Assembly: GCA_905221605.1 (NCBI GenBank)
Contig: CAJNDS010000147.1
Coordinates: 834,773-898,772, forward strand
DNA from: Symbiodinium natans
Lineage: Eukaryota; Sar; Dinophyceae; Suessiales; Symbiodiniaceae
DNA length: 64,000 nucleotides
Direction: 5' to 3'
This document shows, piece by piece, positions 1 to 12,143 of this stretch; position 1 is the stretch's first letter, and every line of letters starts with the position of its first letter. The position numbers and the translations under genes are program-made. The notes under the pieces were generated by a model. That model worked only from the letters and a program-made list of their open reading frames with translations, did not search any database and had not been told where the DNA came from.

Positions 1-332
1 CGTCACTGCCGACTCCCTGGCCGGGCCGGTAGCCTCCACGTCGCCCCCGGGGCCGCGGCCAAGCGAGGGTGCCCTGGATGCCCCAAGTTTAGGATTTCGG
101 GTTTGGGGGGTTAGGGATGTTTTAGGGTTTCGGGTTTAGGGGTTCGGGATGTTTAGGATCTGTACAAGCGCCTAGATATCAGCACCTTGTTTTGCTCCTA
201 AGGGTTTAGGGAGGGTTTGCGGAAGTACAAACCCTTGACGAACGCACGGTTTGATCAACAACACACACGGGCCCAATGGTGTAGTCTGGATGCATTTTGA
301 AGATTACAATTTGGTGGTTGAAAGGATATACC

Positions 333-432
333 TTGGGATGTTCCCCTTTTATAAACAGTCCTTGATAGGGATTATACTAGCGGGTACTGTAATCCCCATC
401 AAGAACTGCTAGTATAAGGAGGAACATCCCAA
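333..432. mobile_element. MITE-like element with perfect 12 bp terminal inverted repeats
   Basis: The ends TTGGGATGTTCC (333-344) and GGAACATCCCAA (421-432) are perfect inverted repeats. Inside are a second, partial inverted pair (GGATTATACTAGC... / ...GCTAGTATAAGG) and no ORF. Length 100 bp. Confidence 0.7.
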
Positions 433-489
433 GCCCTAACCCTACAAGCCCTTCGCCTCACACCCATGCAAAAGTTGAGGCCTAGAAGC

Positions 490-602
490 TTTTGTGGTGC
501 TTTACTGTAACCTTAGATCTTTAGCCTTTTTGGGCTTCTTGGGTTTCTTAAGAAGGCAGCTAAACTTTTAATTTGTAGCTACCTCCTAAGTGCAGCCAAG
601 AA
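490..602. repeat. Dispersed repeat, copy 1 (TTTGTGGTGCTTTACTGTAA family)
   Basis: This segment is about 85-90% identical by eye to 17507-17617. Both contain TTAGATCTTTAGCC and AAGTGCAGCCA. No terminal inverted repeat is evident. Confidence 0.7.
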
Positions 603-880
603 GCCTAAACCATCCTCAACGATCCTAAGCCCCAAAGTCACCGTGAAACTGACGGCCTAAACTCGCACCCCTAAGCTCCAAACCTTATAACACCAAAGCC
701 TCGAAACCCTATAAACCCTAAACCCCTAGAACCCTAGAACCCGACACCAGCCACCTTACTCCAATTGCTTCCAAGCCTTTGCCGCGGCGTTGCACCTCAT
801 GACTTCTAACCCTAAACCCTACATCTAAAGCCCCTCAACATGCTTTTAACATGGGTTTTTGGATTCAGGGTTTAGGGTTT

Positions 881-983
881 GGGTTTATAGGGTTTATAGG
901 GTTTATAGGGTTTATAGGGTTTATAGGGTTTATAGGGTTTATAGGGTTTGTAGGGTTTGTAGGGTTTGTAGGGTTTGTAGGGT
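881..983 (+). repeat. GGGTTTATA / GGGTTTGTA 9-mer array
   Basis: About seven GGGTTTATA units followed by about four GGGTTTGTA units; a 9 bp relative of the telomere repeat. The apparent FIGFIG/YRVYRV ORFs are by-products of the period. Confidence 0.95.
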
Positions 984-1092
984 TCAGGTCTATAGGGTTC
1001 TGCCTCCAGGCCTTTGCCACGGGGTTTGCCTCGACGGCCTCGCGGCCACCGCCTCCAGTGCGTCAGCGCGACTGCAGTGGCCGCCCGGGTGA

Positions 1093-1172
1093 GGTTTAGG
1101 GTTTAGGGTTTAGGGTTTAGGGTTTAGGGTTTAGGGTTTAGGGTTTAGGGTTTAGGGTTTAGGGTTTAGGGT
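1093..1172 (+). repeat. TTTAGGG array
   Basis: About eleven uninterrupted 7-mers in G-rich orientation. Confidence 0.95.
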
Positions 1173-1460
1173 CTGGTTTGCCTTCAGCCCAGTGGCAAAA
1201 AGGGTTTAGGGTGCAGGGCCGCCCGGGGTGATTCTAGGCGCTAAGAGGGGTTTCGGTGATTCGGGGGATTTAGGGTTTTAAGTTTGGAGGCTTCTTTGGG
1301 GTTTTAGGGGATTTTGGGGTTCAGGGCTTCAGGGCGTTTTAGGGTTTGGGGGTTTTAGGGTTTGGGGTTTGGAGTTCAGAGGCTTTATGGCATCTAGGAG
1401 CTTCGGGAGTTGTGCAATCTTGAGTCTCACTGCAAAACTGGCCAGATTGAGTATTCAACA

Positions 1461-1560
1461 ACCCTAAACCCTAAACCCTATAAGCCCTAAGTCCTAAGCC
1501 CTAAGCCCTAAGCCCTAAGCCCTAAGCCCTAAACCCTAAGCCCTAAACCTAAACCCCAAA
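1461..1560 (-). repeat. CCCTAAA/CCCTAAG array
   Basis: C-rich orientation with many CCCTAAG variants. Opposite strand polarity to the array at 1093. Confidence 0.9.
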
Positions 1561-1778
1561 GGGTTCAGGGCAGGACCTGGCTTCGTCCTGGACTTCTTGG
1601 TTCAGCCACTCCCAGTTTCTGTGACCACCCTGGCCCCTAAATACCTGAAAGCCTACACTTCCTAAACCTTGAACCCTAAACCCTACACCCCAAACCCAAC
1701 TTTTATTTCCTTGGGTTTTGGGCAAACTTAGGTGGACCTTGTCAGAAGGAGTGGCCACAGCTGCACCTCGGAAGCTGA

Positions 1779-1832
1779 GGTTTAGGGTTTAGGGTTTAGG
1801 GTTTAGGGTTTAGGGTTTAGGGTTTAGGGTTT
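1779..1832 (+). repeat. TTTAGGG array
   Basis: About seven 7-mers in G-rich orientation, 60 bp before a family A MITE-like element. Confidence 0.9.
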
Positions 1833-1894
1833 TGCTTGAGACAGGGCAGGCCGGGATGGGCTGTGGGCCTTGGGGGTTGAGGGACGACATATGG

Positions 1895-2078
1895 CTTGGT
1901 AGCCCAGTGGTACCCGTTGCCCTTTTTGTTGGTTCAAGGTTCCCTTATGAAGCAAAAACACCCGAAAAAGAGGGTACCGTTATCATGCCCTTTTGTTTGG
2001 TTCAAGGTTCTCTGATGAAGTAAAAGCACTCGCAACAAAAGGGCACCCTTATCGTAATGCGGTTACTGCGGTACCAAG
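1895..2078. mobile_element. MITE-like family A (CTTGGTAGCCCAGTGG ends)
   Basis: Starts CTTGGTAGCCCAGTGGTACC and ends GGTACCAAG, with internal GGTTCAAGGTTC. Longer than the other copies because an internal section is duplicated. Related copies are at 15312, 48001 and 63150. Confidence 0.65.
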
Positions 2079-2271
2079 ATGGGCTCAGAAGAAGGACGTA
2101 GACCCGAATTTACAGCCCCCCGGGGCCTCCCCCTTATACTAACAGGCCGTAATTGGGATTCTCATTGGGGGGGGGGTACTAGGATCCCGATGAAGGACTG
2201 TGTTAGCATCAGGGGGAACATCTCAACCTTTCAGTGTTTTCTTAGACACCCCGAAGTAAGCAGCCGCGACT

Positions 2272-2423
2272 CTACTTGGAGATTCATGGGTACTTCTGAC
2301 CCCAGGTTTAGGGTTTCTACTTATCACTTATTCTTAGAGGTCTTCCGGGGCTTATAGGTACAGTTCTAATTGGGGTTTAGGGTTTAGGGTTTAGGGTTAT
2401 AAGTACCCTGAACCTCCAACTAC
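2272..2423. mobile_element. MITE-like family C (ACTTGGAGGTTCATGGGTAC ends)
   Basis: Left end ACTTGGAGATTCATGGGTAC and right end AAGTACCCTGAACCTCCAA are inverted relatives. A TTTAGGG array lies inside it, near the right end. Confidence 0.55.
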
Positions 2424-2769
2424 AGGACGTGGCGACAGAGTCCGCTGGCTGCGGAGGCAGCGATGAGAGTTGAGGGCTTTTTGGGCTCCAAAATTGCGGG
2501 CCTCGGGTTGGGGGCTTAGGGCCTTTTTGAGGGCTTAGGGTTTTAGGGTTTTAGGGGTTTTGGGTTTAGGGTTTTAGGGTTTTATGGTTTAGGGTTTAGT
2601 GTTGGGGGTTTGGGGCCTTCCTAGGGCGTAGGGTTGCTTAGGGTATTTGAGGGCTTTTACGGCTTGTTTGATTATGATTTCTACTGGCAGCTAATGTGAC
2701 AGGGTCCCTTACCTTCTGGGTTCTGACGTATGAGCTGGGGTTCTATAGGGTATATAAGGGGTCCCCATT

Positions 2770-3060
2770 TAATGTTGGACTCGCTTTAGTGCAGAACCCC
2801 CCCCCCCCCCCCCCAAACAATTTTGGGGTTTTCGGGGATCCTGAATAATGTGGGCTGGGGGTAGGGCGGCTAGGGGTCGAGGGTTGAGGGGAACCCTTGA
2901 AGCTTGAGGGTCTAAGCTTTCCAGGCTTTGTAGCTCCACGGTCGCCGGGGCAGTGCGGACCACCCAAACAACTTGCTAAAGCGAATCAGGGCAGCTCGTG
3001 GGCTGCTCCCTTGGAAAATTGTTTGGGGGCCTGTTTCGTAATGAGTTGTTAAAAGGAATT
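2770..3060. repeat. Diverged family B element(s) with C-run
   Basis: A C18-type run followed by AAACAATTTTGGGG (2797-2827), with CTTGCTAAAGCGA and AATGAGTTGTTAAAAG edges, resembles decayed copies of the family B elements at 3265, 5041 and 14026. Confidence 0.4.
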
Positions 3061-3264
3061 TAGATAAGGCTGGACACCAAAAAAATCGGAGTTTCTTATT
3101 CAAGATTTTTGTTAGTTTTTGGCTCCCCGGCCCCCCGCCCTTCAACCCCGGCCGGGCAAACATCGCTTAGTTGAGGACCACCCTAAACAATGGGGGGGTC
3201 CCCTGTAGGATTTCCGGAACATCGCATAATAGTGCCCCTTCTCACTAAAGCGAGTGCAACATTC

Positions 3265-3371
3265 CTACTATTTGCTTAAGAACCCCAAAAGAAAAATAGT
3301 AATCCCTATATTACCCTTAATAAGGAAGAATATGTTGTGTTTTTTGGGGGGGGTTCTTAAGCGATTCGTAG
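3265..3371. mobile_element. MITE-like family B (CTACTATTTGCTTAAGAACC ends)
   Basis: Left CTACTATTTGCTTAAGAACC and right GGTTCTTAAGCGATTCGTAG are imperfect inverted repeats. The interior has CCCTTAATAAGG and G-run motifs. No ORF. Confidence 0.7.
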
Positions 3372-3473
3372 TTTAAGGGCCCAGGCTAAGGGATCATGTA
3401 ACTACCCCAGACGATCCCTGAACCCGGGGACCCTCGAAGGGGGGAGCCTCGAGTCCAGAAGCGCACAGAGTTT

Positions 3474-3627
3474 TGGGTTTAGGGTTTAGAGTTTAGGGTT
3501 TAGTTTAGGGTTTAGGGTTTAGGGTTTTAGGGTTTTAGGGTTTTAGGGTTTTAGGGTTTTAGGGTTTTAGGGTTTTAGGGTTTTAGGGTTTTAGGGTTTT
3601 AGGGTTTAGGGTTTAGGGTTTAGGGGT
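3474..3627 (+). repeat. TTTAGGG / TTTTAGGG composite array
   Basis: 7-mers at both edges flank about ten 8-mers (TTTTAGGG, about 3529-3602), suggesting local expansion of a mutated unit. Confidence 0.95.
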
Positions 3628-4130
3628 GGTTTGCCAGTGGGACTGGGTTGATTGAAGGGCTCCCATAGTGACCAAGTCCCGATGTTTGCAGATTTGTTTT
3701 GTTTAGGGTTTGTTTTGTTTAGGATATCTAACGTTGCTTCAGGGCTTATGTTTGTTAGGGCTTTTCAGGGTTTAAGGTTTACGGTTTTAGGGTAGCCTCA
3801 ACCCCCCAACACTCAAACCCTCAACCATCAACCCTAAACCCTAAACCCTAAACCCTAAAGGTTGAGGATCATGCCCCACCTCCCCTCCCCCCCCACAGCT
3901 GGTAGCTGGTGGGAGGTGTGCTTGCCATGGCGGGGCACGGCGACCTTTGCATGTCGGTTGCACTGAAGAGACTTGAAGCTCAGGGAACTTACTAGGGTTT
4001 AGGGTTTAGGGTTTAGGGTTTAGGGTTAGGGTTTAGGGTGACTTAAGTTCCTAAGCCCTAAAAAACCTAAGCCCCGAACCCTAAATTTTAAAAACCCCTA
4101 AGCCCACAACCCCTACAACGCTTCGTCCTC

Positions 4131-4237
4131 TAAACCCTAAACCCTAAACCCTAAACCCTAAACCCTAAACCCTAAACCCTAAACCCTAAACCCTAAACCC
4201 TAAACCCTAAACCCTAAACCCTAAACCCTAAACCCTA
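4131..4237 (-). repeat. CCCTAAA array, about 15 units
   Basis: Near-perfect 7-mers in C-rich orientation. Confidence 0.95.
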
Positions 4238-4841
4238 GCCCTTCTGTGGTCGACTCGGGGTCTTGGTTCTGTGGGCCTGCGAAAGTCCCTGTTTAACACC
4301 TACTTTGGTAGGTACCCAAGAATCATAGAAGGGGTTGTACAACAAGAACCTACAGAAGAGTTGGCTTAAGAGTTGGTTTTGGGTTCTTAAAGTATAGTTA
4401 GATTTCCGGGCTTTTCTTTGCATTTGCCAGAAAAATTCGCTGGGTGCTTGTCACCTGTGGCCAATAGGATGTCTAAAGTTTGAGGTCAGGGCTGAGGGTG
4501 GCAGGGTTTAGATCCTAAACCCCAAACCCTAAACCCTAAACCCTAAACCCTCGCGTTGTGCAGAATGAGCTTCATGTGCAGCTCGGCTTGGTGTGTTTCG
4601 AGCCCCTAACACCTAAATTGTCAAGCCTTATAAGCCCGAAACCTTAAATGCTAAACCCCTGCCTACAACCCCACGAGGCCGAAGCAAACCCTACAACCCC
4701 AAAAGGCCGAAGCAAACCCCTACAAGCCCCAAAAAGGAATTTTGTTGTATTTTGTTATTGTATATTTTTTTTTTTTGGGGGGGGGGGGGGGGGTTTCTGA
4801 AAGCAAACTGTATTCCCCCCCCCCCCCCCCCACTTAAGAAG

Positions 4842-4942
4842 ACCCTAAACCCTAAACCCTAAACCCTAAACCCTAAACCCTAAACCCTAAACCCTAAACC
4901 CTAAACCCTAAACCCTAAACCCTAAACCCTAAACCCTAAACC
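4842..4942 (-). repeat. CCCTAAA array, about 14 units
   Basis: Near-perfect 7-mers, preceded by G-run and C-run tracts (4776-4831) that look like an inverted homopolymer pair. Confidence 0.95.
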
Positions 4943-5040
4943 ACCCCTCTCCCCGCTGAGGCGCCTCCCTTCACGCCTACCTGCACGTGGTTCTTTGGCA
5001 GGGCGCCTTGCGGCAGGAGGCCCCTGGAGACTGGCTTTTG

Positions 5041-5166
5041 ACTGTTTGCTTAAGAACCGCCCCAAAAAATTGTTATAAGGGTAATAAGGGATATATATAT
5101 ATATGTATATATATGTATATATATATATAGTTTTTTTTTGGGGGGGGGTTCTTGAGCAACTAGTAG
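5041..5166. mobile_element. MITE-like family B with internal (TA)n
   Basis: Ends TTTGCTTAAGAACCG and GGTTCTTGAGCAACTAGTAG. The interior is a TATATG/TATA microsatellite followed by T- and G-runs. Confidence 0.65.
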
Positions 5167-5997
5167 TTTTTACATGTTTAACCAGTTTGTGGTTCGGGTT
5201 TATAGGGTTTGGGGCCGGGAACACCCAAAGGTTAACACACTTTCTCTCCCCCCCCTCCCCCTGCCGCGGAAAAGTTCAGCCAGCAAACGCTCTCCTAAAC
5301 CCTAAAGCCTAAACCGTGGCTTTCATGAGGTGATGAGGGTGTCTCTGCCCGGCCTGGGGCATGCGCTTGCTCTGTCGGCCGACGTTGTGGCCGTGGCCAG
5401 TGCTCCAGGTGGGTGTGCAGGACCTAAACCCTAAACCCTAAACCCTTAACCCTAAACCTTAAACCTTAAACTTACATCCCGCAAAAGGCCGACATAATGA
5501 ATAACGGGCTAGTTTCGCGTTGCAACCACCTCCCCGATATGGAGATTGCAAGTGCATGCCACTAGCTCCTTTGGTTGCATGGGCATAAACAGCATGCCTC
5601 TACTACATACCAAGAATGTATATACATGTATGTAATTATATATATATATATACAGGTATATATGGGCCAGTCAAAGAAACATTTGCCCCCAGTTTCAAAA
5701 AGGAGGAGACCAAGAGGCTTGTTCGTGGTTCTGGTTGCGTGCTCAGGCTGGATGAGTCACCTGAACCGGAATCTGAAAAAGTTAAAACCCCCTGATACGC
5801 ACACAATGCCCGTCCCTGCCATCCTGTTTGCTCCTGTGTCACCCGTCCCTGTCACTGCCATCCTTTTTGCTCACGTGGTCATCACGGGGTTGAACCTGGT
5901 CGATCCCGCAGGAGTCCCAGATGAGGAGCGACAGGGTTTAGGGTACCGTTTTTGTGCTGTAGCCCCTGAACCTGGGTTTTGGAGTACTATACTTTAA

Positions 5998-7163
5998 TAT
6001 TTTTTTTGGTTCTGGGTTCCTATTATGGCTACTTCTACCTAAAAAGGATTTTTTCAGGGTCTACTCCAAAGTAGGGAAGCAACACCAGCGTCGTCGTCGC
6101 TTCGGCCGTTCGACCTGGTTGTGAAGAGTGTCATGGCACAGCGTTGCGTAACAGGGGTTCCCTATAAAATGGGGTTACGTTGATGATCGAAATCAAAGTG
6201 AAAGCTCTACCTGCTTTCACGTGCAAGGGCCGCGGTGCCAAAAAACAGCTTGTGCCGTGTGATGCACGAGCCATGCCGTCAGCCGGCAGACTGGCTGTGC
6301 AGTGAGGATGGTGTTGCGTGGAAGAAGCAGCCTAGACCAGCAGATTGCTTCTGCACGGGCACAAGTCGTCTGCCCGAAAAAGTAAGGAATGCATGCAGTG
6401 CTGCTGCAAGGGTCGTCATGTACTCCATACTCCCGTCATTCCAAACCCATTGTCTGAATTCCAATTTCTGCCCGTGCCACTCCATCGAGTCCAGTGGAGA
6501 CGAACAATAGCCAGGGCTGAAAAAATGCAAGTCCGACAATCAGGGGTTGGGATGTGATGTTGTTATGTGTTGTGTGCATTTGTCTCCCATCCAGGCAACG
6601 CTGCATGAATCCACTTTACTTCTGTTCTTTTAATGGCCCGTGAATCTGTATATACATATACATATGTATATATCCATAGAGTGGTCCCTTTCGGGTACCG
6701 TAACATTTTTGTGGCGTATTACCAACAAGTGAAACTTACAGAGGGGGCCAAGTAACTTAGAGAGCTCACCCGAAAGGACCGGCTGGCCGTGGAAAAACTG
6801 GGGCCAATGCACTGCGCCCTGTCCCAACGGCGAGCGGGGCATATGCCGGTTTGAGGGCTTGTTGGACTTGTGGGCTTTAGAGAGTTTGGACTTAGGACTT
6901 AGGGGCGTAGGGTTTAGGGCTACGGACAGCAGCTGACGAACCCGCGTGAAGGCTTGAGGGTTTCGGGCCTGGGGAAAGGACGTGGGGGCCTGGCTCCAGA
7001 ATTCACAGCTTCAAGTAAGTCAAATCCTAAAGCCCTTTATCATGCCCCGGCACAAGGACGACAATGGGGTGCAGCATTTCCCTGACCGTCAATCCATGGG
7101 CTCCTATAGCCTGAAACCCTGGACCTCAAAGTATAGGGGTTGGGGCTTCATGGTTTTATTTAC
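5998..7163. other. Mostly unique sequence, no gene recognised
   Basis: Several 60-90 codon ORFs overlap on both strands around 6235-6557, but none has a recognisable motif and they contradict each other's frames. A small TATACATA microsatellite lies at about 6645-6675. Confidence 0.4.
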
Positions 7164-7185
7164 ACTATTTGCTTAAGCACGCCCC

Positions 7186-7220
<35 letters not shown>

Positions 7221-7261
7221 GAAGCATATGTTGCTAATTTTGGGGTTCCTAAGCAAATAGT
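7164..7261. mobile_element. MITE-like family B with A-run interior
   Basis: Left ACTATTTGCTTAAGC and right CCTAAGCAAATAGT are inverted repeats (12 of 14). The interior is an uninterrupted run of about 29 A. The 152-codon minus-strand ORF ending in poly-Phe is an artefact of this run. Confidence 0.75.
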
Positions 7262-7497
7262 AGGGTATCGAATGTTGGCCTACACGACCTTGATTTTGGC
7301 GTTCTAGGGCCATGACTACCTGGGTAAGCCCGCAACAGCCAGGCACTTGGCCACGCTGCCTCTGGTGGTGGAGAGCATCGTGAAGGAAGCGACGCGCTAC
7401 GAACCAGAGCGCTCTAAAGCCTTGTACATCCCCAGCCCCTTGAGGTTTCAGGCCAGGGATGTCGCCCAATACGCTGAACCGATCCAGCGTTTCTACA

Positions 7498-7588
7498 TCC
7501 CCCTGGGGAATGTTTTGCTTTAGTTTATATAAAACCCAAGAGGATGTTAACAATATTCCTTTTAATAAGGTTCTAAGGGGAGCATAGG
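7498..7588. repeat. Dispersed repeat (TTATATAAAACCCAAGAGGA family), copy 1
   Basis: Matches 17626-17712, sharing the ends CCCCCTGGGGAAT/CCCCCTTGGGAAT and GGTTCTAAGGGGAGNATA. No coding potential. Confidence 0.65.
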
Positions 7589-7718
7589 TTTGGGGTGGAG
7601 GGTTTGTAAGGGTAAACAGTAGGAGTTCGGGCTTAAGGTGCAGCATGCCAAAGAGCGATGAAGGGCAGAAAGGGTGGCCAAACGGGTATGGACATATTTC
7701 TGGTGAGGGGTGGAGCGT

Positions 7719-7846
7719 AGGGTTTAGGGTTTAGGGTTTAGGGTTTAGGGTTTAGGGTTTAGGGTTTAGGGTTTAGGGTTTAGGGTTTAGGGTTTAGGGT
7801 TTAGGGTTTAGGGTTTAGGGTTTAGGGTTTAGGGTTTAGGGTTTAA
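7719..7846 (+). repeat. TTTAGGG array, about 18 units
   Basis: Among the longest pure arrays in the window. Smaller CCCTAAA arrays of opposite polarity follow within 250 bp (7869-8170). Confidence 0.95.
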
Positions 7847-8604
7847 GCCCTAGGCTGATGCACCTATATAAACCCTAAACCCTAAACCCTACGCACGGCA
7901 GAGAGAGAGAGAGAGAGAGGCCCTAAGCCCGAAACCCTCAACCCTAACCCTACCCTAAAGCCTAAACCCTAAACCCTAAACCCTAAACCCTAAACCCTAA
8001 ACCCTCGGCATGACCCCGGCGCAAGGATGACACGCACAAATCGAGACGTGCTTCAAGGGAGCATGAAGACCCTAAACCCTAAAACGTAAACCCTAAACCC
8101 TAAACCCTAAACCCTAAAACCCTGAACCCTAAACCCTAACCGTAAACCCTAAACCCTAAACCCTAAACCCTGGGCCCCGCCTCCAGGAGCCCAAGAAAGC
8201 GAAGCCAGCAAAGATGCACCTAGGCTTTTCCCAGTGGCATCTGCTTTCGTTAGGGCTTAGGGTTTAGGGTTTAGGGTTTAGGGTTTAGGGTTTCGGGTTT
8301 AGGGTGTAATTCGGGTCGCTTTCTCTCTAGTCCATCTAGTCCTTGGTTCCTTGCCTTGAACAGCAGACTCTTTTGAGGCAATCCGGAACAAAATCAAACC
8401 TTCCCTTAACCCTGGCAGCCCAGTGGTTACCCTTTGGCCTTTTTTAGGGTTTAGGGTTTAGGGTTTAGGGTTTAGGGAACACTTCGAGAGTGGGGGGGGG
8501 GAGCCGAGGTTCGCGCAGAAGACGCGCGGAGGGCGGAAGAATCAAAAGAGCAAGCAGCAGCGGCAGGCCTAAGAGTGAGCACGGATGGGGACTTCGGGTT
8601 TATA

Positions 8605-8714
8605 CCTCCTAATCGCTGAAGTTAAGAAATCCCCCCACTATTCTTCCCCTATAAGGGCAATATAGGGATGATTCTCATCTACTTTTTTGGGAGGTTTCTT
8701 CAGCTGATTAGTAG
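8605..8714. mobile_element. MITE-like family B, diverged
   Basis: Left CTCCTAATCGCTGAAG and right CTTCAGCTGATTAGTAG are inverted repeats, with a CCCTATAAGGGCAATATAGGG interior. Confidence 0.6.
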
Positions 8715-8895
8715 TTAGGGGTTAGCTTTGTGGTGTGGGGCTGACCGATTCATCAACGTTTTAAGACAAACTACCCTCAAGCTTGTTCCCCAAAAGGTTC
8801 CCCGAATATACTCCCAATATGGCCCTTATTATCACCTTCAGGATCTTTTTAAACATGGTCAGAGTCACACCTTCCGGGTCCTTGACTTCATCTTA

Positions 8896-9038
8896 GGGTA
8901 GTTCAATGGTCCCTTAGCATGGGCCCTCACAAGGGGACCCCTCAAATGCCCCTTATATACCCTACACAACCCAAGGGCCCATACATCAGAGCCCTTTGAA
9001 GAGGGTAAGGGACCATACTCAGGGCCCTGAAACTGCCC
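8896..9038. mobile_element. MITE-like family D (GGGTAGTTTCATGGTCCCT ends)
   Basis: Left GGGTAGTTCAATGGTCCCTTA pairs with right TAAGGGACCAT...TGAAACTGCCC. Related sequence is at 18110-18216, 49470-49620 and 60905-60990. Confidence 0.6.
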
Positions 9039-10487
9039 TTGGATTGTAGGGGGCCCCTAAACCCTAAACCCTAAACCCTAAACCCTAACATTTCGGCCTT
9101 TTCGGATTCACGGTCTGCTGCATTTCACCTATCGGACTGGTGCCGGCCTGGAGTTTGGGGTTTAGGGTTTGGGGTTCAGGGTTTTGGGTTTTGGGTTTGG
9201 GGTTTAGGGTTTAGGGTTTAGGGTTTAGGGCCTACAAACATTAAACGGTTCACCGTCAAAGGCACACCTGAATGGCAGAACACACTGACGCAGCAGACTG
9301 CCCCCCAGCAGCAGCACATCCCGGTTTTGCCAGGTGGTTGTTTCGTTGCCACCCCACCGTGCATTCATCAGTGGCTACATTCATGCAGATGTCTTGACTG
9401 AATTTCTGGCAGGGCACACATGTTCATGGCTCCTAAACCCCTAAATCCTAAACCCTAAACCCCTAAACCCTAAACCCTTAAATTTCAGCCTTTTGGGATA
9501 AAGAGGCCTGAGCCTGCTTCCTGCTCGCTGAAGCCACCCGCTCGGCACATTTAAATTCTCGCCGGCTGCATCTTCCCAGCGTGGAGAGGCCCCCATAGAG
9601 CGTCCTGATGAGCACAGTCCTTCGATTGCAGGCTGCTCAGGCTCGCCCTAAACCATAAACCCTAAACTTCAACCAAAAGGAACATCAAGCTTGGAACCCT
9701 AAACCCTAAAACCCTAGACCAAAACAGGTACATGTGCTCAGTCCCGCGAGGCTACCTGCTCCCCCGCGAACCCTGAACTCCTCAACCTTATGAACCCTAA
9801 CCCCAAACTCCTAAACCCTAAACTAAACCTTATGAACCCTAAATACGGTTTTGGGAGTGTTCGAGTGAGCCTGGGTGTCCCAATGCGGCTCCATGCCCCA
9901 GTTTGCTACAACAGAACAGACTTCGTCTCAACAAGGTGCTAGGGTTGAGGGTTTAGGGTTTAGGGTTTAGGGTTTAGGGATATTGTTGCTTGAAGCTCTG
10001 GCGACTCTATGTTGTACAGGGCTCTCCTGCGTTCCACTCGCGACTGCGTCGGCCTGCCGCCCTGCAAAAGAGTTTAGGGTTTAGGGTTTTAGGGTTTAGG
10101 GTTTAGGGTTGCACGCCCAAGTTTCACCGAGGGCACCCTGTATACCATGATAAGAGAGGACATGCACCGTAAGCCCGAAACTTAAAGATAGTTCCCATTG
10201 CTAAAAGGTACCGCGCTACTCCTCAACGACCTCCGCACCCCCAGATCCTCTACACCTTACAGTGCTACTTGGGGGTTCATGGGTACTCATAACCCCCCCT
10301 AAATCCTCGAAGTAGGTAGTAAGTAGACTATATTTGGTTATTAGCCCTAAACCCCTAAACCCCCAGACCCTGAACCCTAAACCCTAAGCCCGAAGTAGAC
10401 TTATGCTTGGGGTGACAAGTAACCATGAACCTGCATCGTCGGCTGTTGATCCAAGAGGTCCGGATCCTGCAATCCCTTCATGCAGCA

Positions 10488-10580
10488 CCTTAAGAACCCC
10501 CAAGCCTACGTTTTTTCTCGGTTACCTAAGACCCTATAAGGGGTTGTAAACTAAGAGCCTTAGGTTTCGGGTTCTTAAGC
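10488..10580. mobile_element. Inverted-repeat element (CTTAAGAACCC ends)
   Basis: CTTAAGAACCC at the left and GGGTTCTTAAG at the right, with CCCTATAAGGGG between. Resembles 4310-4395 and 19408-19475; possibly a branch of family B. Confidence 0.5.
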
Positions 10581-12109
10581 TGGTCCAAAGAGAGCCAAAG
10601 GCTCCCCACCTTCGTCACCGAGCCCCCAACCCTGAATATGTCCTACGGGCTTGGGCTTTAGGGTTTCGGGTTTAGGGGGTTATTTAGGGTTTAGGGTTCA
10701 GGGTTGAGCATTCAAATCATAGAAGCCCTTTCATACCTCGAAGACAGCGGTTTCACAGAGCTGGCGTCTCCCACCTTAGAGGCAGCAGACTGCACGCACC
10801 ACGCCCCTACAAGAGAAGCTTCCCCTGCGCCCCGCTTCCATCTTCGCAGTGCGCGAACAAAAAGTGTCCCACCGAGCATTCAGGGTTTAGGGTTTAGGGT
10901 TTAGGGTTTAGGGATGGTTCCCTGAAGGCTCCCACGTAGTTCCCCTTTGGATTAGTTCAGTTACTCCACAGGAGCCTTTCGTTCCTTTTTGGATCAGTTC
11001 TTGTGGATTCTAGCATGCTACCCCAAGAAGGTGCAACATAGGGTCGACCTTTTCTCCCGTAGAGGAGGCCCTTTTTCAGTGCTGTTTTTTGGGGGGTTAT
11101 AGGGCCTAGCAGCTCATCCTGGCATTCAAGGCTTGGGGGGTTCTTCCTGCCGAGAACTAGTGAAGTAGGCACCTCGGCAGTAGAACAAGTTCGATGCTTC
11201 GCTCTCTTGTGCCCTTACCGGCTTCAGTGATGGCTTTGGCTTTGTGAAAGTTTTGGGGATCTGCAGATTAGATCTGTAGGCTTTGAGGACGACATGCTCC
11301 AGCGACTCTCCTCCTACAACACCTGCTGCAGGCTTTAGTGGTTTAGGGGTTTTCGGGTTTCAAGGGTTTCGGGTTTAGGGCAGTAGCCTCCCCACCGCAA
11401 GGCATCAGGCTTGCGTTCTGATATTGTCAGTCCTAGTCCTAACCAACATTATGCTTATCCTGTTTGACTCCCGGTGTTTAGGCACACAAACAGACATCTG
11501 TACCCAGGAACAGAAAGAAGGTGGCCGAAGCCCCATATTCCATCGCCTGGGCCCCAGTTTGGGGGTGCCTCTTTGAGGTTCAGGGTTTGAGGTTAGGGTC
11601 AGCAGCAACAGCCAATCTCTCAAAACAAAGCAGGAAAGAAGGAAACAGGTAGATGGGGTGGTAAAACAGCAGCTCAGCAGGCGTGGGACAAAAGTCCCTA
11701 ACCCCTAGCACCTAGCACCAAAAACCCTAGTCCCTGTACCCTGGACAGGAATGTTTAGGGTTTAGGGTTTAGGGTTTAGGGTTTAGGGTTGACAGCCTGC
11801 CAAGGGCCCGTGCTCAACTTGTGGCGCCCAAGTGCATTGGGCTGGTCTGGTTCCCTCAACTCTAGACAAAGCTCCAGCTTGCGAGCCCCGAACTATCAAA
11901 GCCCCAAAGCCCCCGCCCCAAACAAACACAGAGCCACAGTAGATCAACTTGCAGTGCATACATACAAAAACCTACAAAACATTAAAACAACAAAAAGCAT
12001 ATGCAGTACATACATACAAGAACCTACAACAAGCAACGAAACAGTGCCAAAAGCAGATAAGCCCAAAAGCCTGCAAAAACAAACAACGAACCAGTGCAAA
12101 CACACAGAG

Positions 12110-12143
12110 AGAGCGAGAGAGAGAGAGAGAGAGAGAGAGAAGG
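12110..12143. repeat. (GA)n microsatellite
   Basis: About 16 GA units, giving spurious RERERE/SLSLSL ORFs. A shorter GA run lies at about 7899-7919. Confidence 0.95.

Noticed and set aside
851-1099. FIGFIG/YRVYRV repeat proteins
   Set aside because: Direct translation of the GGGTTTATA 9-mer array.
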